A DNA stretch of 64,000 nucleotides, taken from the NCBI RefSeq assembly GCF_902635505.1, contig NC_045430.1:25457064-25521063 (forward strand). The letters are read 5' to 3'. The position numbers and the translations under genes are program-made. The notes below the pieces were generated by a model, which was not told where the DNA came from, did not search any database, and saw only the letters and a program-made list of their open reading frames with translations. The DNA comes from Sarcophilus harrisii (Eukaryota > Chordata > Mammalia > Dasyuromorphia > Dasyuridae). Shown here piece by piece: positions 1 to 11,695 of the stretch (the stretch's first letter is position 1; each line of letters opens with the position of its first letter).

Positions 1-1789
1 CCCTTTCTAGAGCTAATATAAGCTGAGATCTCATTTAGTGCTTTCTTTGGCTCATTTGGAGAAAGTGCTTATTAGGTTGGAAATCTAGTGATTGAAAATG
101 ACAGTGTTCATTATTTTCCATTATCTTTTAAAAATGCACTGAGTTGCAATCTTTTTCTTTACTATATATACAGAATGCTATATCTGGTACATTACATGTT
201 GAACTAAATTCAGCCCTGCATGATATCAAATAAATATGTTGTCACCACTCATCCTGGGAATTTCAGGTAAATGTACTATTTGTCTGTAAGACAGCATCCC
301 AAAGATGGCCAGCATTGAGGCTGCCAGCTTTCCTTTTGCCTAGGCAGTACAGATGAGAGGGCTTTCGCTCAAAACCCCATAGAGTTAGGGAAGCCAAGTT
401 TAAGCTGTCAGGATTAATTGAAAGAGGGGAAATCACTGAGAGCCAAGTTAAGTGATACTTTAAAAATGGGCTGTAGTAGTAAACTGAAAAAAGGGGGAAT
501 GCAGGGATTTGGGAATCTTTTCTCTCCTACTGGAGCCCCCGTTGCAGTCATATCCAGATGTGTACATCTTTCCTATGCAAGACCATCAAAATTTTTCTTT
601 TGCTATAAATTATTTAAAGAAAAAATTATTCCTGGATGTCTTATGTATAAATTCTGTGGTGAATGCTTACTGAGTTACAACAGTGAACAAGTCTGCATTC
701 TCAGGTGATTCTTGGAGAGTAAAAATATAATTTTCAGTAAAGTAGTTTGCCAGTCTTCAAAAAACTAGATGGGCCTCGTTGACAGGTAGAGGTTTTGAAG
801 AACCAGTGTGCCTCAGTCCGTCAGAACAGTTTTATTATAAAGTCTGGTGAAATGTGGGTCACAAGGGTCCTCATTGAAAGAATTTAGTTAGTAGCATGAG
901 CAGAAGCACTTTATAACCCAGTGACAGTGATGGTATAGGCATGTGAGAGATAATCAGTATAAATATTTGGGGATGAATTGTAGCCAGGCTTCATTATACC
1001 TAACTTAAAGGAGAAAAAAAAAAAACTTTGAATGATGGAAATGTTTTTTCTCTGTCAGAAAATGAGGATTATTTTGGTTGCTAAAAATATTTCTGCCTTT
1101 GAACTTCAAAGTCTATGCTTCCTTAGGTACTTGCAAGCTGAATTAAATTATGATGAAACATTATGTTTGATATGAATTGATCTTATGTTTTTAGAAATAA
1201 CATTTTCCTATATCCTTGATTCAGGAAACTACATGTAGTTATTCTCTAGCTTTTTCACATTCTCTAGTGTTTTCTTTTATATTCTATTTTATTCTTTTCC
1301 TTTCCCTCAAAATCTTAAGATCTTAAAAAGAACGCCTCCCCCTCAAAAAAATTCTAAAATTTCTTTTTTTCAATATTATTTATTTACTATCTTAGAAATT
1401 TAAGTAGTGTCAATATGAACTCATTCTCAACTGCTTCCTAAATTGCCCTTTATTTTTCCTCTTCTCTGCTCATCCCTGAGTTTGACTATCAGATTTTAGG
1501 ATATAAATGGAAACACCTTAATTTCTCCTATTCTTCTAGAGTAATACATACTTCTATTGAGAATGGTATCAAAGAATAGCCCTTAGTTTATTGTGGGGAA
1601 TAGGGAGGGTGAAGGTGCGGAAGGAAGGAAGGGAGGGAGAGAGGGAAATGTGAAATAAAATTTCTTGTACCTGTAACTAATTAGAGTAAGCATAGCAATT
1701 ATTCTTTCATGAAAGAGAATTGGACTTTTTTTTTTTTTTTTGGTAAGCTGAAAGGATATAAGACCTTCACCTGTGTTTCCTCTGATTAG
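1..1789 (+). other. UHRF1BP1L: Intron of UHRF1BP1L (3' part)
   Basis: This AT-rich stretch runs up to a clear splice acceptor (pyrimidine-rich tract and AG at 1788-1789). It carries a purine tract at about 1619-1648 and a run of 16 T at 1726-1741. I see no exon and no recognisable repeat; the 96-residue open frame near 418 has no family resemblance. Confidence 0.7.
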
Positions 1790-2046
1790 GTTCAGATCGG
1801 AAAGTTATGACTGTGCCTGCCAAGTCCTCCCCTGAGATCACACTGAGGTTTGAAAGTGGCCCTAGTGCTGGCGTACATTCCTTGCTGGCTGCAAAAAATG
1901 GATTTCTGCAGTGCCACATAGAAAATTTTAGCACTGAGTTTTTAATCTCTTCTCTTATGAATATTCAACATTTTCTGGAAGATGAGACTGTTGGAACAGT
2001 TATGCCAATGAAGATACAAGTTTCCAATACAAAGATAAATTTGCAA
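1790..2046 (+). CDS. UHRF1BP1L: UHRF1BP1L coding exon, fourth from the end
   Basis: This 257-nt exon encodes ..[20 protein letters not shown].. through ..[12 protein letters not shown], which I recognise as the C-terminal part of UHRF1BP1L (BLTP3B, SHIP164). The protein is a chorein/VPS13-like bridge lipid-transfer protein of the endosome and early secretory pathway that binds syntaxin-6. The exon starts after TTAG at 1786-1789 with two bases completing a split codon, and ends in phase 0 before the donor GTATGT at 2047. The frame stays open past the donor into a SINE until 2142, so a longer product would need intron retention. Identity is from remembered protein sequence; the splice signals and phases are read directly. 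Confidence 0.9.
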
Positions 2047-2052
2047 GTATGT

Positions 2053-2150
2053 GCAGCTCCAAGTCAGGAGTTCCTGGGTTCAAATCTCCTTACCTCTGCC
2101 CTGTGCAGGCCATATGACCCAAGGCAAGCCCCTCAACTTTGAAATGCTTT
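2053..2150 (+). repeat. Degraded SINE in a short UHRF1BP1L intron
   Basis: The order AGTCAGGAG, GGGTTCAAATC, CTCTG.C, CCATATGACCCAAGGCAAG is the core of a tRNA-derived/MIR-type SINE on the + strand. It starts only a few bases after the splice donor at 2047, so it fills much of the 416-bp intron. The rest of the intron up to 2462 shows nothing further that I recognise. Confidence 0.55.
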
Positions 2151-2462
2151 GTGCTGCCTGGTAGCCTGAGGTACTGAGCTCCTTGGCTGTGGCACAGGGC
2201 AGCACTGATCACTCCATCACAGGAATCCCTGGTCTAGATCCTTCTCCAAAGTTATAGCAATCCTTGGAGAAATGTCCATTTTTCTGATTTTGATTTCAAT
2301 TTTTTTTGTTTATTTTTTTCTAATGAAGTACTTGGGTGAATAGAATTTTTAACTTCCTAAACAAAATTTCCTCATTTGTTGGAAATGTTTATTAAAAGAG
2401 CCTTATTTTACCCTTCACTAAGCTGGTAGCAGCAGGACAACTTTTCCTTTTCCTATGTGTAG

Positions 2463-2571
2463 GATGACAGCCCTCACAGTGAGTCGGTGGCCCCTAGCCA
2501 AGCTCCCGTGGTGCTCCATATTGATCACCTGGTGGTTGAGAGACAGGATGATGGCTCTTTTCATATCAGAG
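2463..2571 (+). CDS. UHRF1BP1L: UHRF1BP1L coding exon, third from the end
   Basis: This 109-nt exon encodes DDSPHSESVAPSQAPVVLHI then DHLVVERQDDGSFHIR and ends with one base of a split codon. It follows the previous exon in phase 0, has an AG at 2461-2462 and a donor GTAGGT at 2572, and its last base G joins AT of the next exon to make Asp. The HIDHLVVER..DGSFHIR stretch matches my memory of the human protein. Confidence 0.9.
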
Positions 2572-2829
2572 GTAGGTGGGAAAACACAGGTGAGTAGAGA
2601 GTTGTGGGCAGGGGATATCATTTTGTTTTCATTCATATGTATCAAGCGCTGTTCTGTGCATCTGTGTGCACATGCAAGCATGTGTGCTTTTGTGTGTTAA
2701 AAGGTGGTTATGGGGAACATTCTAACAATGTACCTCTGCTTTTCAATCCCATGTCTCAATTGAAACTTCTTTTCGAGATTACCAATGATCTTTTAATTGC
2801 TAAATCAATTGGACATTTTCTTCAACCAT

Positions 2830-3925
2830 CTTTTCTTTGTTGACCTCTCTCCAGCATTTGACACTGCTGACCTCTGAGCTTCTCTGATACTCTGTCCTTC
2901 CTGAGTTTCTATGATGTGCCTCTTTTCTAGTTCTTTTTCTCTTATCTCACTTTTTCTTCTTAAGTATGTTTGCTGAATTGCCATTCATGTTCTTTCTTTT
3001 TTTTTGCTCAAGATCTCTGACCTGCCCCCTCTTTTGCTTTTAACCTCTCTTTTGGTTCCATCAACTCATTTCAGGTCAATGATTTTCTCTCTACAGATTC
3101 CATCCTTCATCTCTCTTCTGAACTCTAGTTCTGAATGTCCTTTATGCATCTCAGATACATGTCCAACATCAATTCATTATCTTTACCCTACACCCATCTT
3201 TCTTCACATTTTCCCAGTTCTTTCCAAGAGCACTGACTTTTCTGTTCTCATCTAGATTCACAACCTCAAAGTCATCTCAGACTCTATGCCTACATGTCAT
3301 TTGCCAAATCCTGTCACTTCCCATATATTTCCCTTTCTCCACTAATTCATCTTCAGCCTTTGTTCAGTCCCTGATCATCTTTTTTCATGGACTGTTTATG
3401 ATAAAAACCTCCAGACTCTCTCCTCAAACTCATCCATCTACACGGGTGCCAGATCAATTTTCCTAATGCTTCAGTCTGACCATATCATTCCATGACTCTG
3501 TAAGCCCTGTTGGATCCCATTTACTTCTAGACTGGCTTCACCCTCTTTTTCCTGGTTAACTTTCCAACCACACTGACCTTCCTGCATTTCCCTGTATGTG
3601 ACATTCCTTCACCCATATCAGTGCTTTCTCACAGGCTCTCCGTACTCCAGGCCTAGCATGCTTTCCCCCGTCACCTCTGCCTATCAGAAAGTCCAGTTCA
3701 TTTGAGATTGAGAACCATCTCCTACTTGAGGCCTGTACTTAACCTCCCACCCCAGATTGCTAGCAGTCTTGCTGCCCTGAAACTGCTTTCCCATTATTTT
3801 CCTGTGTGAAGGTCATTGATCTCAGGAGAAGCTCTTTGAGAACAAGATGTCGTTGCTTTTGTCTCTGTGTGGCTGGAGCCTGACAGTGCCTGGGGAAGTA
3901 GGACCTTAATACATGTTTACTAAAG
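2830..3925 (+). mobile_element. L2/CR1-type LINE 3' part
   Basis: A pyrimidine-rich old LINE on the + strand. It begins with the reverse-transcriptase remnant GACCTCTCTCCAGCATTTGA and passes through CAGTCTGACCATATCATTCC. It ends in the usual 3' tail (CAGTGCCTGGGGAAGTAGGA, then TTAATACATGTTTACTAA). It is 5' truncated with no long open frame. It lies in the 5.8-kb intron 2572-8382. Confidence 0.7.
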
Positions 3926-3956
3926 TGGCATCCCATCTCCTTATTAATCTCTCAGT

Positions 3957-4070
3957 CTTCCTTCCTTCCTCCCTTCCTTCTCTTTCCTCCTTTCTTCCCT
4001 TCCTCCCTCTCTCTCTCTTCTATCCTCCCTCCTTCCTTCCTTTTTTCTTTTCCTTTCCTTCCATCTCTGT
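3957..4070 (+). repeat. CCTT/CT-rich simple repeat
   Basis: Imperfect (CCTT)n and (CT)n pyrimidine tract directly after the LINE tail. It is almost free of purines on this strand. Confidence 0.85.
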
Positions 4071-4289
4071 GTCTGTGTTAAACATAACAAATGTTGATAA
4101 GTCTCTAGAGATCTCTATCTATATGAATTTCTAGTCCAGTCTGTCGATCTAGTTTATCTACCTATGATATCTGTAACCTACAGATGTACTACATATAGCA
4201 AGCGTAGGAAGCATTCATTCTAAACATTCCAGTATTACTTTCCCATGATTCTTCATTCCTATTACCTATTCATTTCTTTTAGGCTGATC

Positions 4290-4590
4290 TGTTTGCTCAT
4301 CTCCCTACATCTTGTGTTTTTCTGTCAACATTCTCTTCAAGTCCAAGTACCATTCTTAATGAAGCCTTTGTAGGCCATTTTTGTCCATAGTGAGCTTTTC
4401 CTTCTACAAAACTTCTTTATATATTTTTGTTTTGCTAATTGATGTTGTATTTGTGTCTGTGTAGTCTCTCCTTGGTACTTGGCAAGATGCTTAATTATAG
4501 ACAGGAACCTGCCTATTATACAGTGCTACTGTTTGTTGTGATAACTTGTAGAAAGTATTCAATAAATAATTAGTATCTGGTTGATTGAAA
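4290..4590 (+). mobile_element. L2-like LINE 3' tail
   Basis: AATGAAGCCTTTGTAGGCC, then CTTGGTACTTGGCAAGATGC and a terminal TATTCAATAAATAATTAG..TTGATTGA follow the order of an L2 3' end. No recognisable feature lies between here and the SINE at 5113. Confidence 0.55.
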
Positions 4591-5112
4591 TGATAGGATT
4601 TTAGGAAAAACAAAATATCTTATAAAACAACTAAAGAACCAAATAAACAAAAAGACTTAGCAAATTCCCAAAAGGTGGAGATGTTTTTGTACATTGTCAT
4701 AAGGTAGCTGGGTATACAGAGTTAAAAGACTTGAAAGTGGCCAGGAGAGATTATTTAGAAAAGTGTAATGATGGGATTTTTTCTTCAGTAGTTTTCCCTT
4801 ATATTTCTTATCTGCTTTCCACAGTGCAGTAGGTGAAAGACTGCTTAACTAGTTGGTAAGTGCATCTGAATGTAGCTCAAGGCAAAAATAAATCTCTCCT
4901 GCACTGTGTAGATTTGCATGAAGACCCATAGGGAATATGGCATTTCCATATGGAAATGCAGACTTCATTTATCTTTAATGTTGGTTGACTCTTTGTACTC
5001 CTAGGTAGATAACAACTCTTCCCACACTAAGGGAGGATGATTCTCCATTTCTGTCGTATCCACATCATTTCTCCCATAATCTATCTCATTTTCTTACATC
5101 TTTTAAAGTGGA

Positions 5113-5360
5113 GTTGGGTTTCTGCTGTTTTGCAGTTTTGACCTATTCTTCATGACCCCATTTGGGGTTTTCTTGGCTGAGATACTTAATACTTTGCCAT
5201 TTCCTTCACCATCTCTTTTTACAGATGAGAAAGCTGGAGCAAACAGGGTTAAGTGACTTGCCCAGGGTCACACAGCTAATAAGTGTCTGTGGTTGATTTG
5301 AACTAAGGTTTTTTTGGACTCCAGTCCTTATACTCCATCCACTGTGCCATTTAGCTACCC
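5113..5360 (-). mobile_element. Marsupial tRNA-derived SINE, full length
   Basis: A complete copy in reverse orientation: degraded GTT-rich tail first, then CCCATTTGGGGTTTTCTTGG, GTTAAGTGACTTGCCCAGGG, and the head CTGTGCCATTTAGCTACCC. It is flanked by perfect 11-bp target-site duplications TTTAAAGTGGA at 5102-5112 and 5361-5371, which fix the edges. Confidence 0.92.
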
Positions 5361-6261
5361 TTTAAAGTGGAAGTAGGATGTTATTAAGGATTTCACATTT
5401 TAAAGGCTAAATACTATTTCCCCACATCTTTATATGTGGCAAACTATTTTAGTTGTATAGTTTTTTAGCCACATCATGTATTTTTAGGTCCTTAGGCAGT
5501 AGAATTCTAAAGGAAAGAACAGTGCCATCTTCTAGATAAGGAAAAGGTAAGAGTCCCCAAGATTTGGCTTTTCATTTTACCTCTCCCATTACTCTGTATC
5601 TTGGGCAAAGTTTTTAGCTTCTGTCTTTATAATAATGAAGCTGGCAACTCTTGCCTTTTTCAGCTTTACCTGGATGCTGGAAGAATAAATCTGTTAATAG
5701 ACATGAACATATATTGTGTTCTTTAGAAGGAATTATGTTTAAACACGAATCATCATATTATAAGATTCTTTACTGTCAGTACTGGGAAGAGGATCATATT
5801 TAGTGTGTACAGACATCAAGATGTGCACACTTGGGTTTACACAGGTTATCGCAGTATTTCTCTGCAGTGGATTCTTGAAAATAAAGTCATCAAGTGAATG
5901 TGGGTAAAGCAGCCCATATTTTTTATAAGAACAAATTGTTCCTTGACGGCATCTGACTCAGTGGTTCATTGATTTAAACCAGCATGGCAGTTCTGAAGAC
6001 TGCTACTGTTGAGCACTTATTAACAGTGCTCAGAGCAAAATTATTTTCATTAGTTGCTGAGTCTCTGGACTTTCTGAAATTCATTACTGAAAACCCAAAA
6101 TACACCACAAACATCAATAAATCAAACGCAGAATACATTTTCAGCTTTATATATTGATGAATTTGTCAGGGTAGGAGCTCCTTTCAGGGGTACAAGTTAT
6201 AATCTGTTTGGTGGCCTTTTTGTCTAGTGCCTCATTATGTTATGGGGGATGCAAGGCAAAG

Positions 6262-6364
6262 GGTAAGCATGTTTTATGCCCTTACTATGTGCCATATGAT
6301 ATGCTGAGCACTGGGCTTACAAACATAAGCCTTCTCCAGGGGTTTCCAATTTAATGAGAGAAGA
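6262..6364 (-). repeat. MIR/CORE-SINE-like tail fragment
   Basis: CCCTTACTATGTGCCATATG, then TGCTGAGCACTGGGCTTAC resembles the reverse-oriented 3' part of mammalian CORE-SINEs. The 5372-6261 and 6365-7089 stretches of this intron show no feature I can name; 6890-6925 is a short AT palindrome-like tract. Confidence 0.5.
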
Positions 6365-7089
6365 CCACCCACAAAAGGGAACTAGAAGGTGTGAATGTGT
6401 GTGGGGTTGGGGATGGCAGTGATAAAGGTGATGGCAGCATGATACTGGAGTCCTGAAGTCAGAAGCACAGCTGGTTGGGAAATTAAGACTGGTCATCCTG
6501 TTCCCTTCCCAAAATGGTGGTCTCCGGAGAAAACTTCTCAGTGGGAGGAGGGCTAGCCTAGCCAAGGCGCATTCCATGTGAGAAGGCCACAGGGACTCTG
6601 ACACCTTTTAAACTGATGGCAGCTGAGCAGGCAAAGGTGACCCTGGCCCCCAAAGGTTCTGGCAGGTTCTGCTTATCTTGAAAGGTTTGGCTTCATTTCA
6701 GCTGATCAGGGCTAGCCTGAGCATAATCTCCTGACCACCCGGTGAAGGATTCTGTGGTCACAGTGACACAAGGAACAGTGAAAAAATACAATCTGACCCC
6801 CAAGCACTTTCTGCAATGATGGTAGCAGCTGCTAAGCAAAGAAAAAGGAGGTAGTGGGTGCTGAGAATTACCTCGTTTTTTGATCATTTATAATTATTAA
6901 TTATAATTATATAATTCTTAGTACTTGAAAGTGAGAGCCTTGATAGGCAGCCAGTGAACTGTGGTTCTGCTAGATCCTATAGGAAGGACTGATAGGAGGA
7001 CATGCACATGTGGCTTTTCTGCTCTGTGTTCCAGTGGATTAGCTGTCACTGATTGTCATCTCTGTGCAGAAGATCTAGAGCTGTGTGTC

Positions 7090-8010
7090 CAGACCCGTTC
7101 TTTCTCTGAGCTTCTCCTGTGCCACTGTCTGCCTCTTGGACATTTAGAGCTTGGTGTCTCCTCACATTCAATGGTTATTGTCTTTCTTCCCAAACCTGTC
7201 CTCCTAAACTTGCTTCGGATTCCCAGGTTTCTTACGTTGGTGTTTCCTTGGCCTGTTCCCTCTCACTTGTCCGTTGCAGCTGTTGGTTATTTCAGCTTCT
7301 CCACTATCCCTCACCTCTGTCCTCTTCTCCATCCATTCCATCAATAAGCCCTTATCTCTTTTTGTTTATACTTAGTGCCACAGTAACTTCTAGTTGGTCT
7401 CCCTGCCTCAAGTGTCCACTCTGCTCTCTAGTCCATCTTCTATAAAGATGTCAAAATGTATCTCCTAAAATAAGGTCACACATCTGACCCGTGACATCTC
7501 TCAGGCAATAAATCCTGGTAATCCCCTTTACATCTCTGGAATGCAGTGACTTTATAGAAACCTCTGGTTTTGAAAGCCTTTCACAGCTTGGTTCTAACCT
7601 GCCTTTTGAACCTTCTTACTCAGTTCCACCCTTTCTGTAGTCTGTGGCCTGACCAGACCAGCCCCCTTGTTTTTCCGAGAGGAAGCTCCCTCTCCTTTTT
7701 CTTTGCCTTTGTCTTATCTCCTCCCGATGCCTGGAATGCCCTCCCTCATTCCCGCCTATTCCAGTTCCAAGTTTCCTTCTGGACTTTGAGCTCAGGTCCT
7801 GCCTTCTGTGTGAGACCTTCTTGATCTCCCCAGCTATTCCTGTGGTCACCTCCTGTCTGCTCTCTGTTTAGCTTCCATATTGTTTATGAGTACATGTTAT
7901 CTTCTCTGATCTAATGTAAACTTCTTGAAATCAGGGGCAGCTTTCTATTTGTTTTTGTGTGCCCAATGCCCAGTGCTTGGTATATCATAGATGTGATAAA
8001 TGCTTGCAAA
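7090..8010 (+). mobile_element. L2-type LINE 3' part
   Basis: A second + strand L2-like fragment: AAAGCCTTTCACAGCTTGG, GATGCCTGGAATGCCCTCCC, GTGAGACCTTCTTGATCTCC, and the tail CCCAGTGCTTGGTATATCAT..GATAAATGCTTGCAAA. It gives several short open frames of no significance. Confidence 0.75.
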
Positions 8011-8085
8011 AAATGAAATAAAAAAACCTATCTCTTCTCTCACATCCCTTTTCCCTTCCCTGCCATACACACTGAACAGATTTGC

Positions 8086-8161
8086 TGGTGGTGGTGGTGG
8101 TGGTGGTGGTGGTGGTGTGTGTGTGAGTGTGCGCATGTATGTGTGTATGTGTGTGTGTGTT
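8086..8161 (+). repeat. (TGG)n-(TG)n microsatellite
   Basis: About ten TGG units grade into an imperfect TG tract with interruptions. Confidence 0.95.
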
Positions 8162-8382
8162 TTAAAGCACCTCATTCCTACCTGACAAATATGATGAAAG
8201 AAACAGTGAAATGAAATCAGGCATATGTGAAAGGGCATCCTATGTGTCCTAGCCCTGTCAGCCTAAAAGGTGCCCTCTCAGTTGAGCAGCTGGGAAGCAG
8301 TCTGATAGACAGGCTGAGTCTTAGACTTTTCCAGCAGCTGGGAATTCACTCAGCATTTACAGGATTTTTTTTTCTTAATTAG

Positions 8383-8534
8383 ATTCTGGAATACTGACTG
8401 CCAGAAATATGGTGAAAGACCCAGTACATCACAACATTGGAGACCATGAAATGAAAAAACGGCAGGCTGTTTCTCAGGCAACTCAGACATGGCCCGAAGT
8501 GCCTGAGCGTGCTCTAGACCCTAGCAGCAAAAAG
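8383..8534 (+). CDS. UHRF1BP1L: UHRF1BP1L coding exon, second from the end
   Basis: This 152-nt exon supplies AT to finish the split Asp codon and encodes SGILTARNMVKDPVHHNIGD then HEMKKRQAVSQATQTWPEVP and ERALDPSSKK. It has a T-rich tract and AG at 8381-8382 and ends in phase 0 before GTAATG at 8535. The content is low-complexity and charged, typical of the linker before the C-terminal coiled coil of this protein. The intron to the next exon is only 175 bp. Confidence 0.88.
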
Positions 8535-8709
8535 GTAATGGGACACCTAAGCAAATGGGGTTCTGTTTTAGAATTTACCTTCAGTAAGTAACTGGGTGCT
8601 AACATTGGTATGGATTCCTGATTGCTCAGCATGTTGAAATTTGGGGAGTGCTTCATGATGTCATGATGATAAGGATGTGTGCTCATATTTCCCAAATTCC
8701 TTATTTCAG

Positions 8710-8838
8710 CTCATGGAAGAAAATGAATGTCTCAAGCAGGAACTGGCTAAAGCTAAAATGGCTCTCGCTGAGGCTCTCATGGAAAAAGACACCCTGCTCC
8801 ATCATCTCAAAAAGAAGGTCGCCGAGCCCCAGGAATGA
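8710..8838 (+). CDS. UHRF1BP1L: UHRF1BP1L last coding exon with stop
   Basis: Encodes [20 protein letters not shown] then [20 protein letters not shown] and QE, followed by TGA at 8836-8838. The heptad pattern of Leu/Met/Ala with many Glu and Lys is a C-terminal coiled coil, as in mammalian UHRF1BP1L. The acceptor is TTTCAG at 8704-8709. Together the four exons form an uninterrupted reading frame to the stop, so this end of the gene looks intact. Confidence 0.93.
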   Translation, partial: LMEENECLKQELAKAKMALAEALMEKDTLLHHLKKKVAEPQE

Positions 8839-10015
8839 GCGAGTAGTGAGCAAGCCAGCAAGGGAGGGATCAAGGGAAGGAGGGAGGGATGAAGGGAAGA
8901 AGCAAATAAGGGAGCCAGTGAGTCAGGGAGAAGGGGAATGAGGAGGGGAGAGAGCCAGCTAGCAGGGGAGAAAGAGAGGGAGCCTATGAGGGAGAACCCT
9001 TGGTTGATTGCCCTGAAATCACAGGGAATACAGCTGCAAGGTGGGGCCTTCCTGATTTGTGGAGGGCTCTGGCTTTTTCAGGAAAAGTGCAGAGAAGGTG
9101 TAATGGGATGATTGTTTCCAAACCATTTTTTTTTTACAAAGGATTAGGTATGAACATTGAAATTGGTTTTTTTGTTTGCTATTGCTTAGCTCCCTTTTAC
9201 ACTGATGTGATCCAGGGAATTCAGTACATATTGTAAAATACTTGCATACTTAATGATAAAAAAAAATCATCTCCTAGTTTTAATATTGTAGGAAATATTT
9301 TTAAAAAAGAACAACTTGAATATGTATTCTGTTAACATGGATTGCTGAATTTATTTCCCTGTACTATTTGTTAACAGTGATGTTATTTACAAAAATTCAA
9401 ATATTTTAGTGTTGATGTATAATAAGGAGAAGGAGCTTTCTTTTTCACTGTTCATAAAATAATGTATTTAAATCTAGAACTGGTTAATGTAAAAAAAGAA
9501 AAAGAAAAGACCAATCAGATCGATACATTGTAAAATATTACTGTTTATAAACCTTGGAAAATCATTTCCCCTGCTGACCTTGTGAAGTCACATGAAAATG
9601 TGAAGGAAACCATTTGTGATGGGTGAGCTGTGTAACTGAGCGATCACTTTCAACACAAAGATGGTACAAATGTATAAATAAAAAAGCACAAAGTTGTACA
9701 AACTAATGAAATCTTAGCGGATGCTGCCAAATGATTTCAAAATCAACTTGTACATTCCTATAAAACTTGATTGGTCAAAGTAAATGACTGAATGTATCTT
9801 GTTAAATTCGGCAGTCAGTGCTTGACAGGACATGTTTTAATGAATCCTCCATGTGTGCTTCCTTCCCTCCTGAACCCAAACGTGTTGGAAGAGTTTTGTT
9901 TTCACACACAGAAGATAATTTTGCACAATTGTTTCTTTGATGCCCAATTAGTTGGGTGTTTATACGTTCTGAATTTATAAAGTTGATTTTGATTAAAACT
10001 TTATGTGGAACATAT
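8839..10015 (+). other. UHRF1BP1L: UHRF1BP1L 3' UTR (end inferred)
   Basis: The first 200 bases are purine-rich (GGGAGG/GAGGGA runs), the rest is AT-rich and free of recognisable repeats, unlike the DNA after about 10.2 kb. Candidate poly(A) signals are AATAAA at 9677-9682 and ATTAAA at 9992-9997. A GT-rich stretch follows the second one (about 10020-10055), so I place the end just after it. A third AATAAA lies at 10589-10594. Confidence 0.5.
9992..9997 (+). promoter_or_regulatory. UHRF1BP1L: Candidate poly(A) signal ATTAAA
   Basis: ATTAAA in a well-kept AT-rich 3' UTR end, with the GT-rich segment TGACTGTGATGAGC..GGATGTTGTG downstream. Choice over the canonical AATAAA at 9677 rests only on that downstream element. 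Confidence 0.4.
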
Positions 10016-10256
10016 CCCTTTGACTGTGATGAGCATGACTGGCTGGATGTTGTGATCGTCCACGGGAAAGGGTCCCAGAGGCAGGCCTTGCTACCTGGGG
10101 CTACCTGAACATCAACTAAAACATTCAAAATGTGAATATGATAGAGTTGGGTGCTTTTAAGTGAATGGTATGCCGGTTGAAACTCATTTTCTGGGGGAAC
10201 AAAAAGGTAAAAGAACAGTGAGGTTTTGCTAAGTAGCATAGACTAGGACCCCAGAA

Positions 10257-10430
10257 CTGGGAAGGGAATTCAGAAATCCCTATATATTAATGTCTGTGTT
10301 TATAGAGGAGGAACTTCAGATTGTCTAAAATCACACAAGGGTAAATAGCCAAATTCATGTTCAAACATGAGCTCCCTAATGCCAAGTCCAGTATCCTTAA
10401 CTCCAGATTGCACTTCCTGTCTGAGATGCC
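10257..10430 (-). repeat. MIR-type SINE, degraded
   Basis: GAGGAGGAACTTCAGATTG, AAAATCACACAAGGGTAAAT and CTAATGCCAAGTCCAGTATC follow the reverse-complement order of a MIR core. Confidence 0.6.
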
Positions 10431-11217
10431 AAAGGTCAGATATCGTGATGTGTGCTTTCATCAGATATAGTTCACATGTCCTGCAAGTTGCAGGTGCTCT
10501 GACCGTTTGGTCAAATGGTTAATAATTTAGTGATTACTCTTGGAATTTGTAGTCTGTCAGAGCATTTTTGAGCTTTAGACCTAGACTCAATAAAAGTACA
10601 GTCTTTATTGTGAGAAAAGTTGAGCCAAGGTTGGGAGAGGTCACTGTTAGAATTTAATCTTCTCATGTAATTTGATTTTCACAGTTTGAAATGAATTTTA
10701 AATTCATCTGGAGTAAAGCTTTAGTTTAGTATTACACAAACTTTATATTGGCACATTTCTTCCTGATATGAATTACATAAAAGACAAGGAAACCCAGCCT
10801 CAAAAAAACAAAAAACAATAATCATTTTAGACTTTCTGTATTTACACCAGTGCTATACTTTTGTGTCTAGCACAAATATCATCATTGAGGACTGTTATTC
10901 AAGAAAACAGACAAACAAAACAGCTGATTCTGTAATTCGTAATCTTAGAGAAGTTCTAATTTGATTTTTAATTGGGTATTTTTAATTTACTCTTTTTCTA
11001 GCTTTTTTAAATTGTATGCCCAATTCATTGATCTCCTCCTTGTTTTATTCATGTAAGCTTTTAGAAAATTTCCCCATGTTGTTACATTATTTATTGTTCT
11101 CTTTGACGAAATTTATTGATTGTTTCTATGATTTATTGTTTGATCCACTCATTCTTTAGGATTAGGTTATTTTGTTTCTACTTAGTTTTTAGTCTATCTT
11201 TCCATGGCCCTTTATTA

Positions 11218-11695
11218 TTATTTAAAATATTATAACTTCTTATCTTCAAAATACATGCAAAGATAGTTTTCAACATTCACCCTCTCAAAACTTTGTGTTT
11301 CAGATTTTTCTCCCTCCACTCCATCCCCCTCCCTTAGACAACATGTAATCTGATATAGCTTAAACATGTGTAATTCTTCTAAACATATTTCAACATTTAT
11401 CATGCACAAGAAAAATCAGATCAAAAAGGAAAAAAAAAAAACAAGCAATCAAACAACAAATAAAGGTGGAAATGCTATGTTGTGATCCACATTCAGTTCC
11501 CACAGTCCTCTTTCTGGATGCAGATGGCTCTCTATCACAAGTCTATTGGAATTGGCCTGAATCACCTCATTGTTGAATAGAGTGAAGTCCATTACAGTTG
11601 ATCATCACATAATCTTCTTGTTGCTGTGTACAGATTTTTTTGGTCCTACTCACTTCACTTGGCATCATTTCATGTAAGTCTCTCTAGGCATGACT
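11218..11695 (-). mobile_element. 5'-truncated LINE-1 3' end nested in the older LINE-1
   Basis: Reverse-oriented L1 3' UTR (AAGATAGTTTTCAACATTCA, CTCCCTCCACTCCATCCCCC, AGAAAAATCAGATCAAAAAG) runs into the ORF2 C-terminal end (CAGTTGATCATCAC, CTTCACTTGGCATCATTTC). CTTTATTA occurs on both sides (11210-11217 and 11696-11703) as an 8-bp target-site duplication, and the older L1 sequence resumes exactly after it. Confidence 0.88.

Noticed and set aside
418-708. 96-codon open frame
   Set aside because: It lies within the UHRF1BP1L intron, with no similarity I know, no splice context and no codon pattern.
7945-8238. Minus-strand frame with a run of prolines
   Set aside because: It is the translation of the (TGG)n-(TG)n microsatellite.
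9677-9682. AATAAA as the main UHRF1BP1L poly(A) signal
   Set aside because: Canonical hexamer, but no GT-rich downstream element is evident; kept as an alternative to the ATTAAA at 9992.
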